DNA from: Planococcus sp. MSAK28401
Lineage (GTDB): Bacteria > Bacillota > Bacilli > Bacillales_A > Planococcaceae
Assembly (NCBI RefSeq): GCF_018283455.1
Contig: NZ_JAAMTH010000001.1
Span: forward strand, 1,779,501 to 1,843,500
Length of the DNA stretch: 64,000 nt
Direction of reading: 5' to 3'
Positions 46,555 through 54,585 of this stretch are shown in pieces. Each line of letters starts with the position of its first letter. The first letter of the stretch is position 1. The position numbers and the translations under genes are program-made. The notes beneath the pieces are model-generated. The model made no database searches and was not told where the DNA came from. It saw nothing but the letters and a program-made list of their open reading frames with translations.

Positions 46555-47123
46555 TAAAAAAAGCCATCATCGGCATATTGCTGGTTGCAGCGATCGCCAT
46601 CATTGCCATTAATTTCTTTGAAGAAGATGCTCAGCCAATCGACACGAGCGAATCCGCCACTTCCGCAAGCGCACAAGACGCGTCACTTGCCGAAGGCCTC
46701 TCACAAGGTCAGTTAGCCCCCGATTTCACATTGACTGACCAAAACGGCGAAACGGTCAAACTATCCGATTACCGCGGCAAAAAAGTCATCTTGAACTTCT
46801 GGGCGACCTGGTGTCCCCCATGCCGAGCTGAAATGCCGCATATGCAGGAATTTCACGAAAACAACGCAGACGGCGATGTCGTTATCCTGGCAGTTAACCT
46901 GACCGCACAAGATAACGGAGATGAAGCGATTCGCTCGTTTATCGATGAATTCGGTTTGACGTTCTCCATTCCAATGGACGAAACCGGAAGCACCGCCCAA
47001 ACGTATCAAATCCGTACTGTGCCGACAACCTACATCCTCAACACGAAAGGCGAAATCGCCCAAAAAATTGTCGGCCCGATGGATGAACAGATCATGAAAG
47101 ACCAGACAGACAGCATCGACTAA
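46551..47123 (+). CDS. TlpA/ResA-like membrane-anchored thiol-disulfide oxidoreductase
   Basis: 190 residues: N-terminal membrane anchor (5-22), Ser/Ala-rich linker, then a thioredoxin-like domain with LAPDFTLTDQNGE, the redox site WATWCPPCRAEMP, and cis-proline in IRTVPTTYIL. ResA-type proteins reduce apocytochrome c cysteines outside the membrane. With CcdA at 3.3 kb and the dihaem cytochrome nearby, that role is plausible. It is coupled to the preceding membrane protein. Confidence 0.88.
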   Translation: MIKKAIIGILLVAAIAIIAINFFEEDAQPIDTSESATSASAQDASLAEGLSQGQLAPDFTLTDQNGETVKLSDYRGKKVILNFWATWCPPCRAEMPHMQEFHENNADGDVVILAVNLTAQDNGDEAIRSFIDEFGLTFSIPMDETGSTAQTYQIRTVPTTYILNTKGEIAQKIVGPMDEQIMKDQTDSID

Positions 47124-47219
47124 GTTTCTCCGTAAGGCTTGCATGAACTTAAGGGTTTAAAGAAAAGCCATTTGCGGAATACAAGTAGCAGGACTTGCAA
47201 TGAAATGGAGGATTTTTTC

Positions 47220-47639
47220 ATGGAACTTGATTTAGCTAAAGAACAATTGCCATCGACACAATCTAAAGTGAACGACCACACACCTGACCACATCAATCAG
47301 CAAATCGAACGGGAAACGGAAGCTTCGGTCAATTACTACAAGCGCCAAGGCGAAAGTGAAATCCGGGCGCGTATTAACGAGTTGGACAACGAATGGGACA
47401 CTGAACGCCTAATGAAAGTAAATATGGCGTCCGTTGCAGCCCTTTCCACTCTTTTGGCAGTAAAGGGCAACAGAAAATGGGCGCTTCTAGCGGGAGCGTC
47501 AAGTGCAGCCATCATTCAGCACGCGCTGCAAGGCTGGACACCGGCGATCGTCATTTTCCGTAAACTAGGCGTCCGCACCGTCGACGAAATCAACCGTGAA
47601 AAAAAGGCTTTGCAGAATTTATTGAATAAACCTGAATAA
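47220..47639 (+). CDS. YgaP/DUF2892-like small membrane protein
   Basis: 139 residues: a polar N-terminus with ETEASVNYYKRQGESEIRAR, then INELDNEWDTERLMKVN and two short hydrophobic segments (ALSTLLAVKG; LLAGASSAAIIQHALQGW), ending PAIVIFRKLGVRTVDEIN. This layout matches inner-membrane DUF2892-like proteins. The function is unknown. GGAGG precedes ATG 47220. Confidence 0.7.
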   Translation: MELDLAKEQLPSTQSKVNDHTPDHINQQIERETEASVNYYKRQGESEIRARINELDNEWDTERLMKVNMASVAALSTLLAVKGNRKWALLAGASSAAIIQHALQGWTPAIVIFRKLGVRTVDEINREKKALQNLLNKPE

Positions 47640-47642
47640 GAT

Positions 47643-47677
47643 AAAATCCCCTAAGCCTTAGCGCTTAGGGGATTTTT
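47643..47677. terminator. Bidirectional terminator
   Basis: AAAATCCCCTAAG/CTTAGGGGATTTT perfect stem. Confidence 0.9.
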
Positions 47678-48773
47678 AAGTATTTTTCGTCGCAGCGTCT
47701 GTATCACTACTTGGTGCCACACTAGGTGTTTTGTTTCGCTGCAGCCAGCCTTTAAAGATTCGGTGCAGCGGCAGTTCGAGCTTGAAATGCGCCAAAATCC
47801 CGAAAAACATCATCAAAGCCACGAGTACCATGCTCATGCCGACATTGCCCAATACTTCATGCAAACCGACTTGATCCATCCATTCAGAGAATACATCGAG
47901 CACTACATTATGGACGAGATAAATCGCAAATGCGGCGTTGCCGAGTTGATGAAACGCGTTCGGAATATGGATATCTTTTTTCAAATCGACCACGCCAAGC
48001 CCAATCAACAACAACATGATCGAGATGCTGGCGCTCATTTCAAAACTGACTTCCATAAACGGATTTATCGCATTCATCCATGTCACAGGAAAACCAATCA
48101 ACCCACAGGCGATGAATAGATACCCGATGATGACCGGTATGTCGGCGTGGAGAATGAGCCATGCACAAAACACACCCGCTATGAACATTAAATTATAGGA
48201 AGCAAACAGAAAGTCGAACAGAAAATGATCGATATAGACGATGCCGATGACACCCAAAAGCGAAAGGATGCCCCAGGCGGCGAATAGTATCTTCCCGAGC
48301 AGGCGCGGGCTTAAAAACAACACGGAAAACATCAGATAAAAATAAATGGTGTATTCCAATGACCATGCCACGATCAAGAACGGGTCTTGCCATTCAGGAT
48401 TCGGGACTAGGAAAATCGAAGTCAAAATGACAGCCATGTCCCGCTCCGCCCCCGTTGCAAACCATGGGAAGAGAAATGCCAGGAGTAGAAACGCCAAGGT
48501 CACAACCCAGTACAGTGGATAGATTCGAATAAAGCGATTGATCAGAAAATCCGATAATTGGCCTCTTTTTCCGAATTTTCGTCGGTAAATATAATAAGCC
48601 ATAAACCCCGACAAGGAAAAGAAATAATAGACGCCGCCGGTCAGCGGCAAATACGCCAGGTTCCAAATGTTAAACCCGTAGTAATCCATCATGGTCGTCG
48701 ATAAATGGTGAAGCATGACCAATATCGGCACCAATGCCCTGGACAATTGGATCAGTACCAGCTTCCTTCTCAT
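47676..48773 (-). CDS. Acyltransferase family 3 membrane protein
   Basis: 365 residues with about ten membrane helices. The acyltransferase-3 pattern begins QLSRALVPILVMLHHLST (His/Arg motif), continues with FFFSLSGFMAYYIY-like and RFIRIYPLYWV stretches, and ends with an extra basic tail. Such enzymes O-acetylate cell-surface polymers. An SGNH hydrolase gene immediately upstream on the same strand may work with it. ATG 48773 follows GAGGGG. Confidence 0.85.
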   Translation of the reverse strand: MRRKLVLIQLSRALVPILVMLHHLSTTMMDYYGFNIWNLAYLPLTGGVYYFFSLSGFMAYYIYRRKFGKRGQLSDFLINRFIRIYPLYWVVTLAFLLLAFLFPWFATGAERDMAVILTSIFLVPNPEWQDPFLIVAWSLEYTIYFYLMFSVLFLSPRLLGKILFAAWGILSLLGVIGIVYIDHFLFDFLFASYNLMFIAGVFCAWLILHADIPVIIGYLFIACGLIGFPVTWMNAINPFMEVSFEMSASISIMLLLIGLGVVDLKKDIHIPNAFHQLGNAAFAIYLVHNVVLDVFSEWMDQVGLHEVLGNVGMSMVLVALMMFFGILAHFKLELPLHRIFKGWLQRNKTPSVAPSSDTDAATKNT

Positions 48774-48945
48774 GCGCCCCACCCCTCTATTGCAAATTCA
48801 AACACTCGGCAAAAGACCTAATGTAAACCATGAGCCTCATCAGAATTTAAAATTTATAGACATAATATACCACGTTTCTTTAAAACCACAAGCATTTTCT
48901 CCCACTGCCTGCTAGAGCATCTAACGCTGGCATATTTCAAGCATC

Positions 48946-48975
48946 AAAAAACCCGGAAACCATAAATGGCCCGGG
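48946..48975 (-). terminator. Terminator of the SGNH hydrolase gene
   Basis: ACCCGG/CCGGGT hairpin (minus strand) followed by TTTTTTG. It suggests the SGNH and acyltransferase genes are separate transcripts, at least in part. Confidence 0.65.
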
Positions 48976-48984
48976 TCTGGTCGT

Positions 48985-49674
48985 TCATCGACGATCTTTT
49001 ACAACTGCTATGCCGGTTGTCTGCAAGGTTTCCAGCAGCAATTGATGCATGATCGCATAGCCTTCTTCGTTCGGATGGATCGAATCCAGCCAAATGGACG
49101 GCACTTTCCCCATTTTCCGCGTGTTCGTGACGATGACGCCTTTCGCGCCGATTGCCGAATTCCACATGCGGAACAGCAGGTTGGTGAAACCGAAATACTG
49201 CACTTCTTTTTTCATCGAATTATATAAGCTGTTTTGGACGATCAACACTCGATTGTTGCCAGCTTGAATATGCCCGTAAATCTCCAACAAATTGCGGCGG
49301 TATTTCTTTTTCAATGCAGCAAACTGGCGGATCAATTCACTTGCGCCTCCATCCTTGTATTGACGCAGCAAATCGTTGCCGCCGATATTCAGCAGCACGA
49401 GATCGGCTTGAGCCAATTCCGACTGCCAATGATCGGCCCGGAGCCGTTCGACGAGGCCATCACTCGTCAATCCATTGATGCCGAAGTTCAGCACCTCACT
49501 AGCCGGAAAGCTGTCTTCCAAATGTCTTGCAATTCCGCCCTTTGTCCCGTAGCCATACGCTACGGAATCGCCGAGAATGACGATCTTATCTATATGTCGC
49601 GGCCTTGCCGCATTGCGTTGTTTACGTCTGAGTGCCTTTTGATAAAGGGCACTCGACCGGAAATTCTTGCCCAA
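48985..49674 (-). CDS. SGNH/GDSL-type hydrolase
   Basis: 229 residues. Block I IVILGDSVAYGYG (nucleophile Ser), block II Gly in NFGINGLTSDG, block III NIGGNDLL (Asn), block V DSIHPNEEGYAI (Asp, His): all catalytic positions present. A basic N-terminus, no clear signal peptide. It is probably an esterase acting on acylated carbohydrate. The start TTG 49674 has GAGGGGGG about 11 nt upstream. Confidence 0.87.
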   Translation of the reverse strand: MGKNFRSSALYQKALRRKQRNAARPRHIDKIVILGDSVAYGYGTKGGIARHLEDSFPASEVLNFGINGLTSDGLVERLRADHWQSELAQADLVLLNIGGNDLLRQYKDGGASELIRQFAALKKKYRRNLLEIYGHIQAGNNRVLIVQNSLYNSMKKEVQYFGFTNLLFRMWNSAIGAKGVIVTNTRKMGKVPSIWLDSIHPNEEGYAIMHQLLLETLQTTGIAVVKDRR

Positions 49675-49812
49675 TCTTCTGCACGCCCCCCTCGCTTTCG
49701 TATCTCTTCATTTTAGCATATCTGCTTGTTTCTTTTCCCTTTTCACGCTTATATGCATAACCTATAGGACTGGAAGGGTATGGACAAGTAGAACAGATAA
49801 GGAGGAATGTTG

Positions 49813-50814
49813 ATGGATCAGTTTTATCTACTTATCGGCATCATCATCGTCGTCCTCACACTGATCGATTTCATCTGGACGACTTTATGGGTCGATGGCG
49901 GCGCCGGCCCATTGACCCATAAGCTCACTTCCGCCTACTGGACGCTCCATAAGCAAGTGAGCCGGAATAACTCGAAATTCCTGAGCCTCGCGGGGCCGAT
50001 TATTTTGGTCTCCACCTTGGCGACATGGATTTTCCTATTATGGGCAGGCTGGACGTTCATTTTTGCCAGTTCCGACATGATCGTCGATACTAAGGACGGC
50101 GGGCCCTTGTCGTGGGTTGAATATGCTTATTTTGCAGGCTACTTAATCTTTACACTCGGCAACGGCGAGTTCTCCCCGGATGATGGCATCTGGCAGATCG
50201 TAGCAATCTTTGCGACCGGTACCGGCATGCTATTCATTACCTTCGGCGTGACTTATTTGCTGCAAGTGCTGAGCGCCGTGTCAGAAAAACGCTCGCTTGC
50301 CTCGAGCATTAGCGGCATTGCAATGGATCCCGCTTCCTTTGTCAACAAGTCATGGAACGGGAAGAATTTCGACAACCTCAATCTATTGCTCGATACGTTC
50401 GCGAATGAATTAAGCGATGCCGTATCAAAATACAACGCTTACCCCGTACTCCATTATTACCGCAGCTCGACGCATGACCGTTCACTGCCGGTTAATATCG
50501 TCGTACTTGATGAATCATTGACTTTCTTGAAGCATGGCATACCGGAGGATATTCAGCCTAATGCTTTATTGATGCAGGAACTCTCAAGCACCATCACCAG
50601 TTATTTGGATACCTTGCATAGCTCATCCATCGATGCATCCACCGTGGTTCCGCCCCATCAAGTGCTGGCAAATCTCGATGGGACGATCCCAACAATTGAT
50701 GCAGAAAGCTATGAAAAAACGATGGAATCATTTGAACTGCGCAGAAGAAAGCTTCTCGGCCTCGTGGAAATGACAGGCGAAGAGTGGCCAGGCACAGCAA
50801 ACGACCTTGAATGA
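49813..50814 (+). CDS. Two-pore-helix-type ion channel family protein with atypical filter
   Basis: 333 residues: helix 1 (about 5-27), helix 2 (61-88), a pore-like re-entrant stretch YFAGYLIFTLGNGEFSPDDG (107-125) and a last helix (127-152), then a 180-residue soluble C-terminal domain. The layout is that of the Ion_trans_2 potassium channels, but the filter reads TLGNGE where TVGYGD is usual. Ion selectivity is therefore uncertain. ATG 49813 is placed by GGAGG at 7 nt. Confidence 0.72.
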   Translation: MDQFYLLIGIIIVVLTLIDFIWTTLWVDGGAGPLTHKLTSAYWTLHKQVSRNNSKFLSLAGPIILVSTLATWIFLLWAGWTFIFASSDMIVDTKDGGPLSWVEYAYFAGYLIFTLGNGEFSPDDGIWQIVAIFATGTGMLFITFGVTYLLQVLSAVSEKRSLASSISGIAMDPASFVNKSWNGKNFDNLNLLLDTFANELSDAVSKYNAYPVLHYYRSSTHDRSLPVNIVVLDESLTFLKHGIPEDIQPNALLMQELSSTITSYLDTLHSSSIDASTVVPPHQVLANLDGTIPTIDAESYEKTMESFELRRRKLLGLVEMTGEEWPGTANDLE

Positions 50815-50850
50815 ATTGGAATTGCCTTAAAAAATTGAATAACTGGTGAT

Positions 50851-50879
50851 GAAAAAGCGCATTTTCCTGGCGCTTTTTC
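50851..50879 (+). terminator. Terminator of the channel gene
   Basis: GAAAAAGCGC/GCGCTTTTTC hairpin with a 9-nt loop. Confidence 0.78.
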
Positions 50880-50990
50880 ATTTTCTGTTTTTGTCGTTAT
50901 TTCCAACAACTAAATAAACAAAGGGTGTTTCAATTAAAATAATTCAGGGAACAATTGGAAGGATGAGATTTTGAAATTGGAGGCTAAGTA

Positions 50991-51722
50991 ATGCAAACGA
51001 CCATACCTACTTTATTGACAAAAGAAGATTTCACAAACCGCCACGACTTGCCCGACTGGTTGCTGCGCGAATATAAAACCTTTCATGAAACGGTTACAGA
51101 CAAGACCTTCCCGTGTTATTTCGGCAGAAGCGGCGAGTTGAAAAGTGAGCTGCGCTATGCATACATAAGCCAAGACGATTGGTCAAACTTGCCTGGAGCC
51201 GTTGCGGAATTTTTGACTTTATTCGAAGACCCGAAACATAAGCGGCATGGGCTGTTTGTGTTTGTGGAACCATTTGAAAACGAAGGGCCGCTAGATGCTT
51301 ACCGCAAGCAGTTCTGGGAGATACTGCAGTATCTTCATGATATGGACGATACCGAATGGCCGGAACAAGCGCCGCGGGATCCGGATCATTATTTATGGGA
51401 TTTCAACTTCAAAGGGGAGCCCATTTTCATCTTTGGCAACGCTCCTGCCTATAAACAGCGCCGCACGCGCCACCTTGGCAATTCGATGGTGCTCGGGTTC
51501 CAGCCAAGAAGGATTTTCGAAGGGCTGACGGGGACCGAAAAAGGCGGCATCATGTCGCGCGAGAAGGTAAGGGAACGTGTTGAGAAATGGGATGAATTGC
51601 CGACCCATCCAGACATTAGCCATTTTGGCGACCCTGAACATAATGAATGGAAGCAGTTCTTCATCGGGGATGATGTTGAGCCGGTCAAAGGCAAATGCCC
51701 GTTTTCCCATAAAGAACTTTAA
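50991..51722 (+). CDS. YqcI/YcgG family protein
   Basis: 243 residues with the family features FPCYFGRSGE near 40, PIFIFGNAPAYKQRRTRHLG (about 143) and the C-terminal KGKCPF. Function unknown; members occur in varied bacteria as accessory genes. TTGGAGG precedes ATG 50991. A sigma-B-like pair GTTTCA-N14-GGGAAC (50927-50952) lies upstream, which hints at stress expression. Its terminator has been split by the IS element. Confidence 0.82.
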   Translation: MQTTIPTLLTKEDFTNRHDLPDWLLREYKTFHETVTDKTFPCYFGRSGELKSELRYAYISQDDWSNLPGAVAEFLTLFEDPKHKRHGLFVFVEPFENEGPLDAYRKQFWEILQYLHDMDDTEWPEQAPRDPDHYLWDFNFKGEPIFIFGNAPAYKQRRTRHLGNSMVLGFQPRRIFEGLTGTEKGGIMSREKVRERVEKWDELPTHPDISHFGDPEHNEWKQFFIGDDVEPVKGKCPFSHKEL

Positions 51723-51727
51723 CCAGT

Positions 51728-51746
51728 AAAAAAAGCGCCCATACAG
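51728..51746. terminator. Left arm of a terminator split by the IS element
   Basis: A-run then AGCGCCCATACAG. It pairs perfectly over 18 bp with the right arm at 53241-53258 once the IS and one TAT are removed. Confidence 0.85.
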
Positions 51747-51749
51747 TAT

Positions 51750-51780
51750 TGAACTGAGCCCCATTTTGTGGACAATTTAA
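51750..51780 (+). repeat. IS left inverted repeat
   Basis: Matches the right end at about 24-25 of 31 positions by hand. Confidence 0.85.
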
Positions 51781-51796
51781 TAAAAGCACCCGGCAG

Positions 51797-52702
51797 CTAG
51801 GCTGCGATCAGATGACTTCGGTATTGTGCCGGAGTCATCTTTTTTAGATTCCATTGTTTGCGCGTTCCATTGTAATACGCCATGTACTCATCCACCAGTG
51901 CTTTCAATTCCTCTAGGCTGGTTGCCTGTTTAAAGTCGACATCATCTTTAAAGTGACCAAAAAACGATTCGATGGGGGCGTTGTCGAGACAGTTGCCCCT
52001 GCGGGACATCGATTGGGTCAATTTCATTTTCTTCACGCGTCGTTGGTATTCGGGGTGGGTGTAGTGGAAGCCTTGATCGGAATGGATCATCGCTTCCGGG
52101 TGAACATTGTCATCCAATGCTTCCTTCAGTTTTCTTAACGTGCGGTACACAATTTCCATCGTAAGCGTCGTCGTCACTTCGTAGGCGACGATTTCGCGGG
52201 TGGCGACATCTTTCACAGCGGACAGATACGCCATCTGTCCCGAACGGTTAGGGAGATACGTTATATCCGTGACGAAGACCTTGCCGGGTTCGTCTAGTTT
52301 AAACTTACGGTCTAACAGGTTTGGACAGACGGCGTGTTCCTGTGTGGCTTTGGCGATTTGCTTATAAGGATTCGCTCGCCGGATTTTGGCAAAGAGATTG
52401 AATTTGCGCATGAGACGTAAGATTTTCTTATGATTCATCGGCGTTTCCAGCAGTTCAGTAAGGATCATATAAAAGGTGCGATACCCGACTTTCCCACGAT
52501 GCGCATCGTAGATGCTTTTCAGCAACAGGTAATCTTCATAGTCCTGTTCTTCGCGAATGGCATGCTGTTCCACTTTCTTCAGCCAAGCATAGTAGCCACT
52601 TCGACTGACTTCCGCTGTTTGGCACAAAGCCCCCACCAAATTCTTCAGTCGGAATTTCCGGACCACTGCATTGATCGCTTCGAATTTTTCCGCTGGGGTC
52701 AA
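51797..52702 (-). CDS. IS3-family transposase OrfB (DDE integrase)
   Basis: 301 residues: N-terminal helix-turn-helix-like region, then a retroviral-type integrase core. The DDE residues are in VFVTDITYLP (first Asp), MIHSDQGFHYTHPEY (second Asp) and DNAPIESFFGHFKDD (Glu). It overlaps orfA as TTGA, so it begins by translational coupling at TTG or by frameshifting. No classical A6G slippery run is seen at the junction. Confidence 0.93.
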   Translation of the reverse strand: MTPAEKFEAINAVVRKFRLKNLVGALCQTAEVSRSGYYAWLKKVEQHAIREEQDYEDYLLLKSIYDAHRGKVGYRTFYMILTELLETPMNHKKILRLMRKFNLFAKIRRANPYKQIAKATQEHAVCPNLLDRKFKLDEPGKVFVTDITYLPNRSGQMAYLSAVKDVATREIVAYEVTTTLTMEIVYRTLRKLKEALDDNVHPEAMIHSDQGFHYTHPEYQRRVKKMKLTQSMSRRGNCLDNAPIESFFGHFKDDVDFKQATSLEELKALVDEYMAYYNGTRKQWNLKKMTPAQYRSHLIAA

Positions 52703-53124
52703 CTGCGTTTCTTCGCCTGCCTCTCGAGTTCCTCGAGCTTTTTTAGCAACTCATTTTCGGCTTCCAGATATTTGATGCGTGCTTCCGCCTTCTCCAGCTG
52801 TTTCTCGGCAGAGAGTTCTTGGGTAGAAGGCCGGCCGGTACTGCCTTTTCCACGGCGCTCTTCCCAAAACCCTTCCTCGCCATAAAGGTCGAATGTTTTC
52901 CGCCAACGCTTCAATGTCTCTTTGGGTTTTTTCGCCCCAATGACCATCAGGTCGAATCCGTTTTCAACAAAGATTTGCGACGGTCCTTTGCCTTGCAAAT
53001 TCTCTTGGACAGCCTTCACCTTAAATTCAGGGATGTATTGAATCGTTCGATCGGTGACCGTTTTAACATTCGGGTTCGCTTCCAAGATGCGTCGTTGGTG
53101 TTCGTTAAAGATAATTTTACTCAT
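52699..53124 (-). CDS. IS3-family transposase OrfA
   Basis: 141 residues: DNA-binding part (EFKVKAVQENLQGKGPSQIF, helix-turn-helix), then a C-terminal leucine-zipper-like coiled coil (LSAEKQLEKAEARIKYLEAE). ATG 53124 follows GGGAGAGG. It works with OrfB (fused or separate) in transposition. Confidence 0.9.
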   Translation of the reverse strand: MSKIIFNEHQRRILEANPNVKTVTDRTIQYIPEFKVKAVQENLQGKGPSQIFVENGFDLMVIGAKKPKETLKRWRKTFDLYGEEGFWEERRGKGSTGRPSTQELSAEKQLEKAEARIKYLEAENELLKKLEELERQAKKRS

Positions 53125-53204
53125 AACAACCTCTCCCGTTCCAGTAGATATGTTTAGTATACCGGGGTCTGAAAACAGAAAAAACCCCAAATGGGGGGCA
53201 CTTT

Positions 53205-53235
53205 TTAAAGTGTCTACCATTTGGGGTTCAGTTCA
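53205..53235 (-). repeat. IS right inverted repeat
   Basis: Inward sequence TGAACTGAACCCCAAATGGT; pairs with the left end. Confidence 0.85.
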
Positions 53236-53240
53236 TATTG

Positions 53241-53258
53241 CTGTATGGGCGCTTTTTT
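53241..53258. terminator. Right arm of the split terminator
   Basis: CTGTATGGGCGCTTTTTT, the exact complement of 51729-51746. It lies just beyond the lacI-type gene end. Confidence 0.85.
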
Positions 53259-53264
53259 CTATGC

Positions 53265-54251
53265 TCAAGCTTTATTTTTTTGCCGCTCCTTAAACTTTTT
53301 CACTGTTGTGCCCTTTTCGAGCTGCAGCTCGTCCTCGACAGCTTGCATTTCCGTTTCGTTTCTTTCGATTTGCTGAAGCAGGCGGTCAACTACCTGTTGG
53401 GCAAATGGCTGTATAGTGGATGGCGGCTTGACGGCAGTCAATTCAGCGCCATCGCCTTCTTCTGCCCCCCCTACCACCACGATGCTGATATCTTTCGGCA
53501 CTTTGAATCCGGCGCTTTTCAAGGAATTGAGTAAGTGCAGACCGTCTTCATAACTTGCAGCAACAAACGCGCTAGTCGGTTTTTTGAAGGAACGCAATTC
53601 AGCCGCAATGGCATCGAAATCCGCTGAGCTTTGAACCGAATGAACTCGTTTTTTTCTCAGCTTCAATTGATGATGCGCCATGGCTTCATAGTATCCTTGA
53701 AGCCTTTCGCCGCCATCCGGTAAATCTCCCCCCACCCAAGCGATCTGTTGATGATCTTTTTCAGCAAGATGACTTGTAGCAAGATATGCCGCTTTACGCC
53801 CGTCAAATGGTTTCCCTTCATCCGCAGCTTCTTCGGCTTGCAAAAAGGCAGTTGTTTCACTTAAATAATCCTTCAGTTCAACCGGAAGGGCGCCAATTCC
53901 GATGACGCCAGCAACCCCATTCACTAAAGCTCTGCTGTCTTCCACTGATTCACTGCCAGTCAATGCATGGCCCGTCAGCTGGTAGCCATATGCCTGTGCC
54001 AATTCGTTAAATTCGCGCAAGCGGGCGAATTCTTCAGGTGCGCACTCCTTCGAAAAAAGCACAGCTATGTGTTTTGACGTTTCGGTGGGTTGTACGTTTG
54101 CAGCGCTGGCATTACCGTAATCCAATTCAGCTAAGGCTTTCATCACTTTGTCATAAGTCTCCTTTTTAACTTGCTCCGGCCTATTCAATACCCGGGATAC
54201 TGTCGTTTGAGAGACTCCTGCATGCTTTGCAACTTCTGTAGTCGAGACCAT
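53265..54251 (-). CDS. LacI-family transcriptional regulator
   Basis: 328 residues: N-terminal LacI helix-turn-helix and hinge (TEVAKHAGVSQTTVSRVLNRP), then a periplasmic-binding-protein-like effector domain. No sugar operon lies next to it, so its target is elsewhere or itself. ATG 54251 follows AAAGGGTGG. Its terminator was the hairpin now interrupted by the IS, which sits 30 nt beyond the stop. Confidence 0.9.
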   Translation of the reverse strand: MVSTTEVAKHAGVSQTTVSRVLNRPEQVKKETYDKVMKALAELDYGNASAANVQPTETSKHIAVLFSKECAPEEFARLREFNELAQAYGYQLTGHALTGSESVEDSRALVNGVAGVIGIGALPVELKDYLSETTAFLQAEEAADEGKPFDGRKAAYLATSHLAEKDHQQIAWVGGDLPDGGERLQGYYEAMAHHQLKLRKKRVHSVQSSADFDAIAAELRSFKKPTSAFVAASYEDGLHLLNSLKSAGFKVPKDISIVVVGGAEEGDGAELTAVKPPSTIQPFAQQVVDRLLQQIERNETEMQAVEDELQLEKGTTVKKFKERQKNKA

Positions 54252-54447
54252 TTTTGCCACCCTTTCTATTCATTATTTTATTGAATATACTATACCACAT
54301 CAAACTTCAATATTCAGGGTAATATTCAAAAAATGATCTCCCATTAATTTCACCAGAGAACTCACTTTCAGAAAAACAGACCGTGCGATGGATCCGCAGT
54401 GTTTTAAAATGAATAACTTAACCATAAAAACTAACGGTATATTTCTA

Positions 54448-54472
54448 TTCATTTATATTCAGTATAAATGAA
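54448..54472. repeat. Perfect 10-bp dyad upstream of the LacI-type gene
   Basis: TTCATTTATA, 5-nt loop TTCAG, TATAAATGAA. Candidate operator or a small hairpin. Confidence 0.55.
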
Positions 54473-54548
54473 ATTATTATTCATTCATAACTAACCAACC
54501 CACTCGATCATTGTTCTGGAGCCGTTTTTTATGAATATTTTTTTAAAT

Positions 54549-54578
54549 ATAAAAAACGCACAGCAATTGCTGTGCGTT
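54549..54578 (-). terminator. Terminator of the HNH gene
   Basis: Palindrome AACGCACAGCAA/TTGCTGTGCGTT; minus strand continues with TTTT. Confidence 0.85.
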
Positions 54579-54585
54579 CTACTGA

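Larger units (their letters stand above)
51750..53235 (-). mobile_element. IS3-family insertion sequence (IS150-like), complete
   Basis: 1486 bp bounded by imperfect inverted repeats (left TGAACTGAGCCCCATTTTGT, right, read inward, TGAACTGAACCCCAAATGGT), with terminal TG/CA. It carries two overlapping frames, orfA and orfB, read leftward. A 3-bp direct repeat TAT flanks it (51747-51749 and 53236-53238). Both frames are open, so the element may still be active. Confidence 0.92.
54252..54585. other. 334-bp AT-rich intergenic region with palindromes
   Basis: Promoter region of the LacI-type gene. It is unusually AT-rich with many ATTCA/TGAAT repeats, a perfect dyad at 54448-54472 and a terminator for the HNH gene at the right end. 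No frame with a ribosome binding site. Confidence 0.6.

Noticed and set aside
52690..52720. Programmed -1 frameshift signal at the IS orfA/orfB junction
   Set aside because: No A6G-type slippery run at the overlap; TTGA coupling explains the arrangement, though frameshifting is not excluded.
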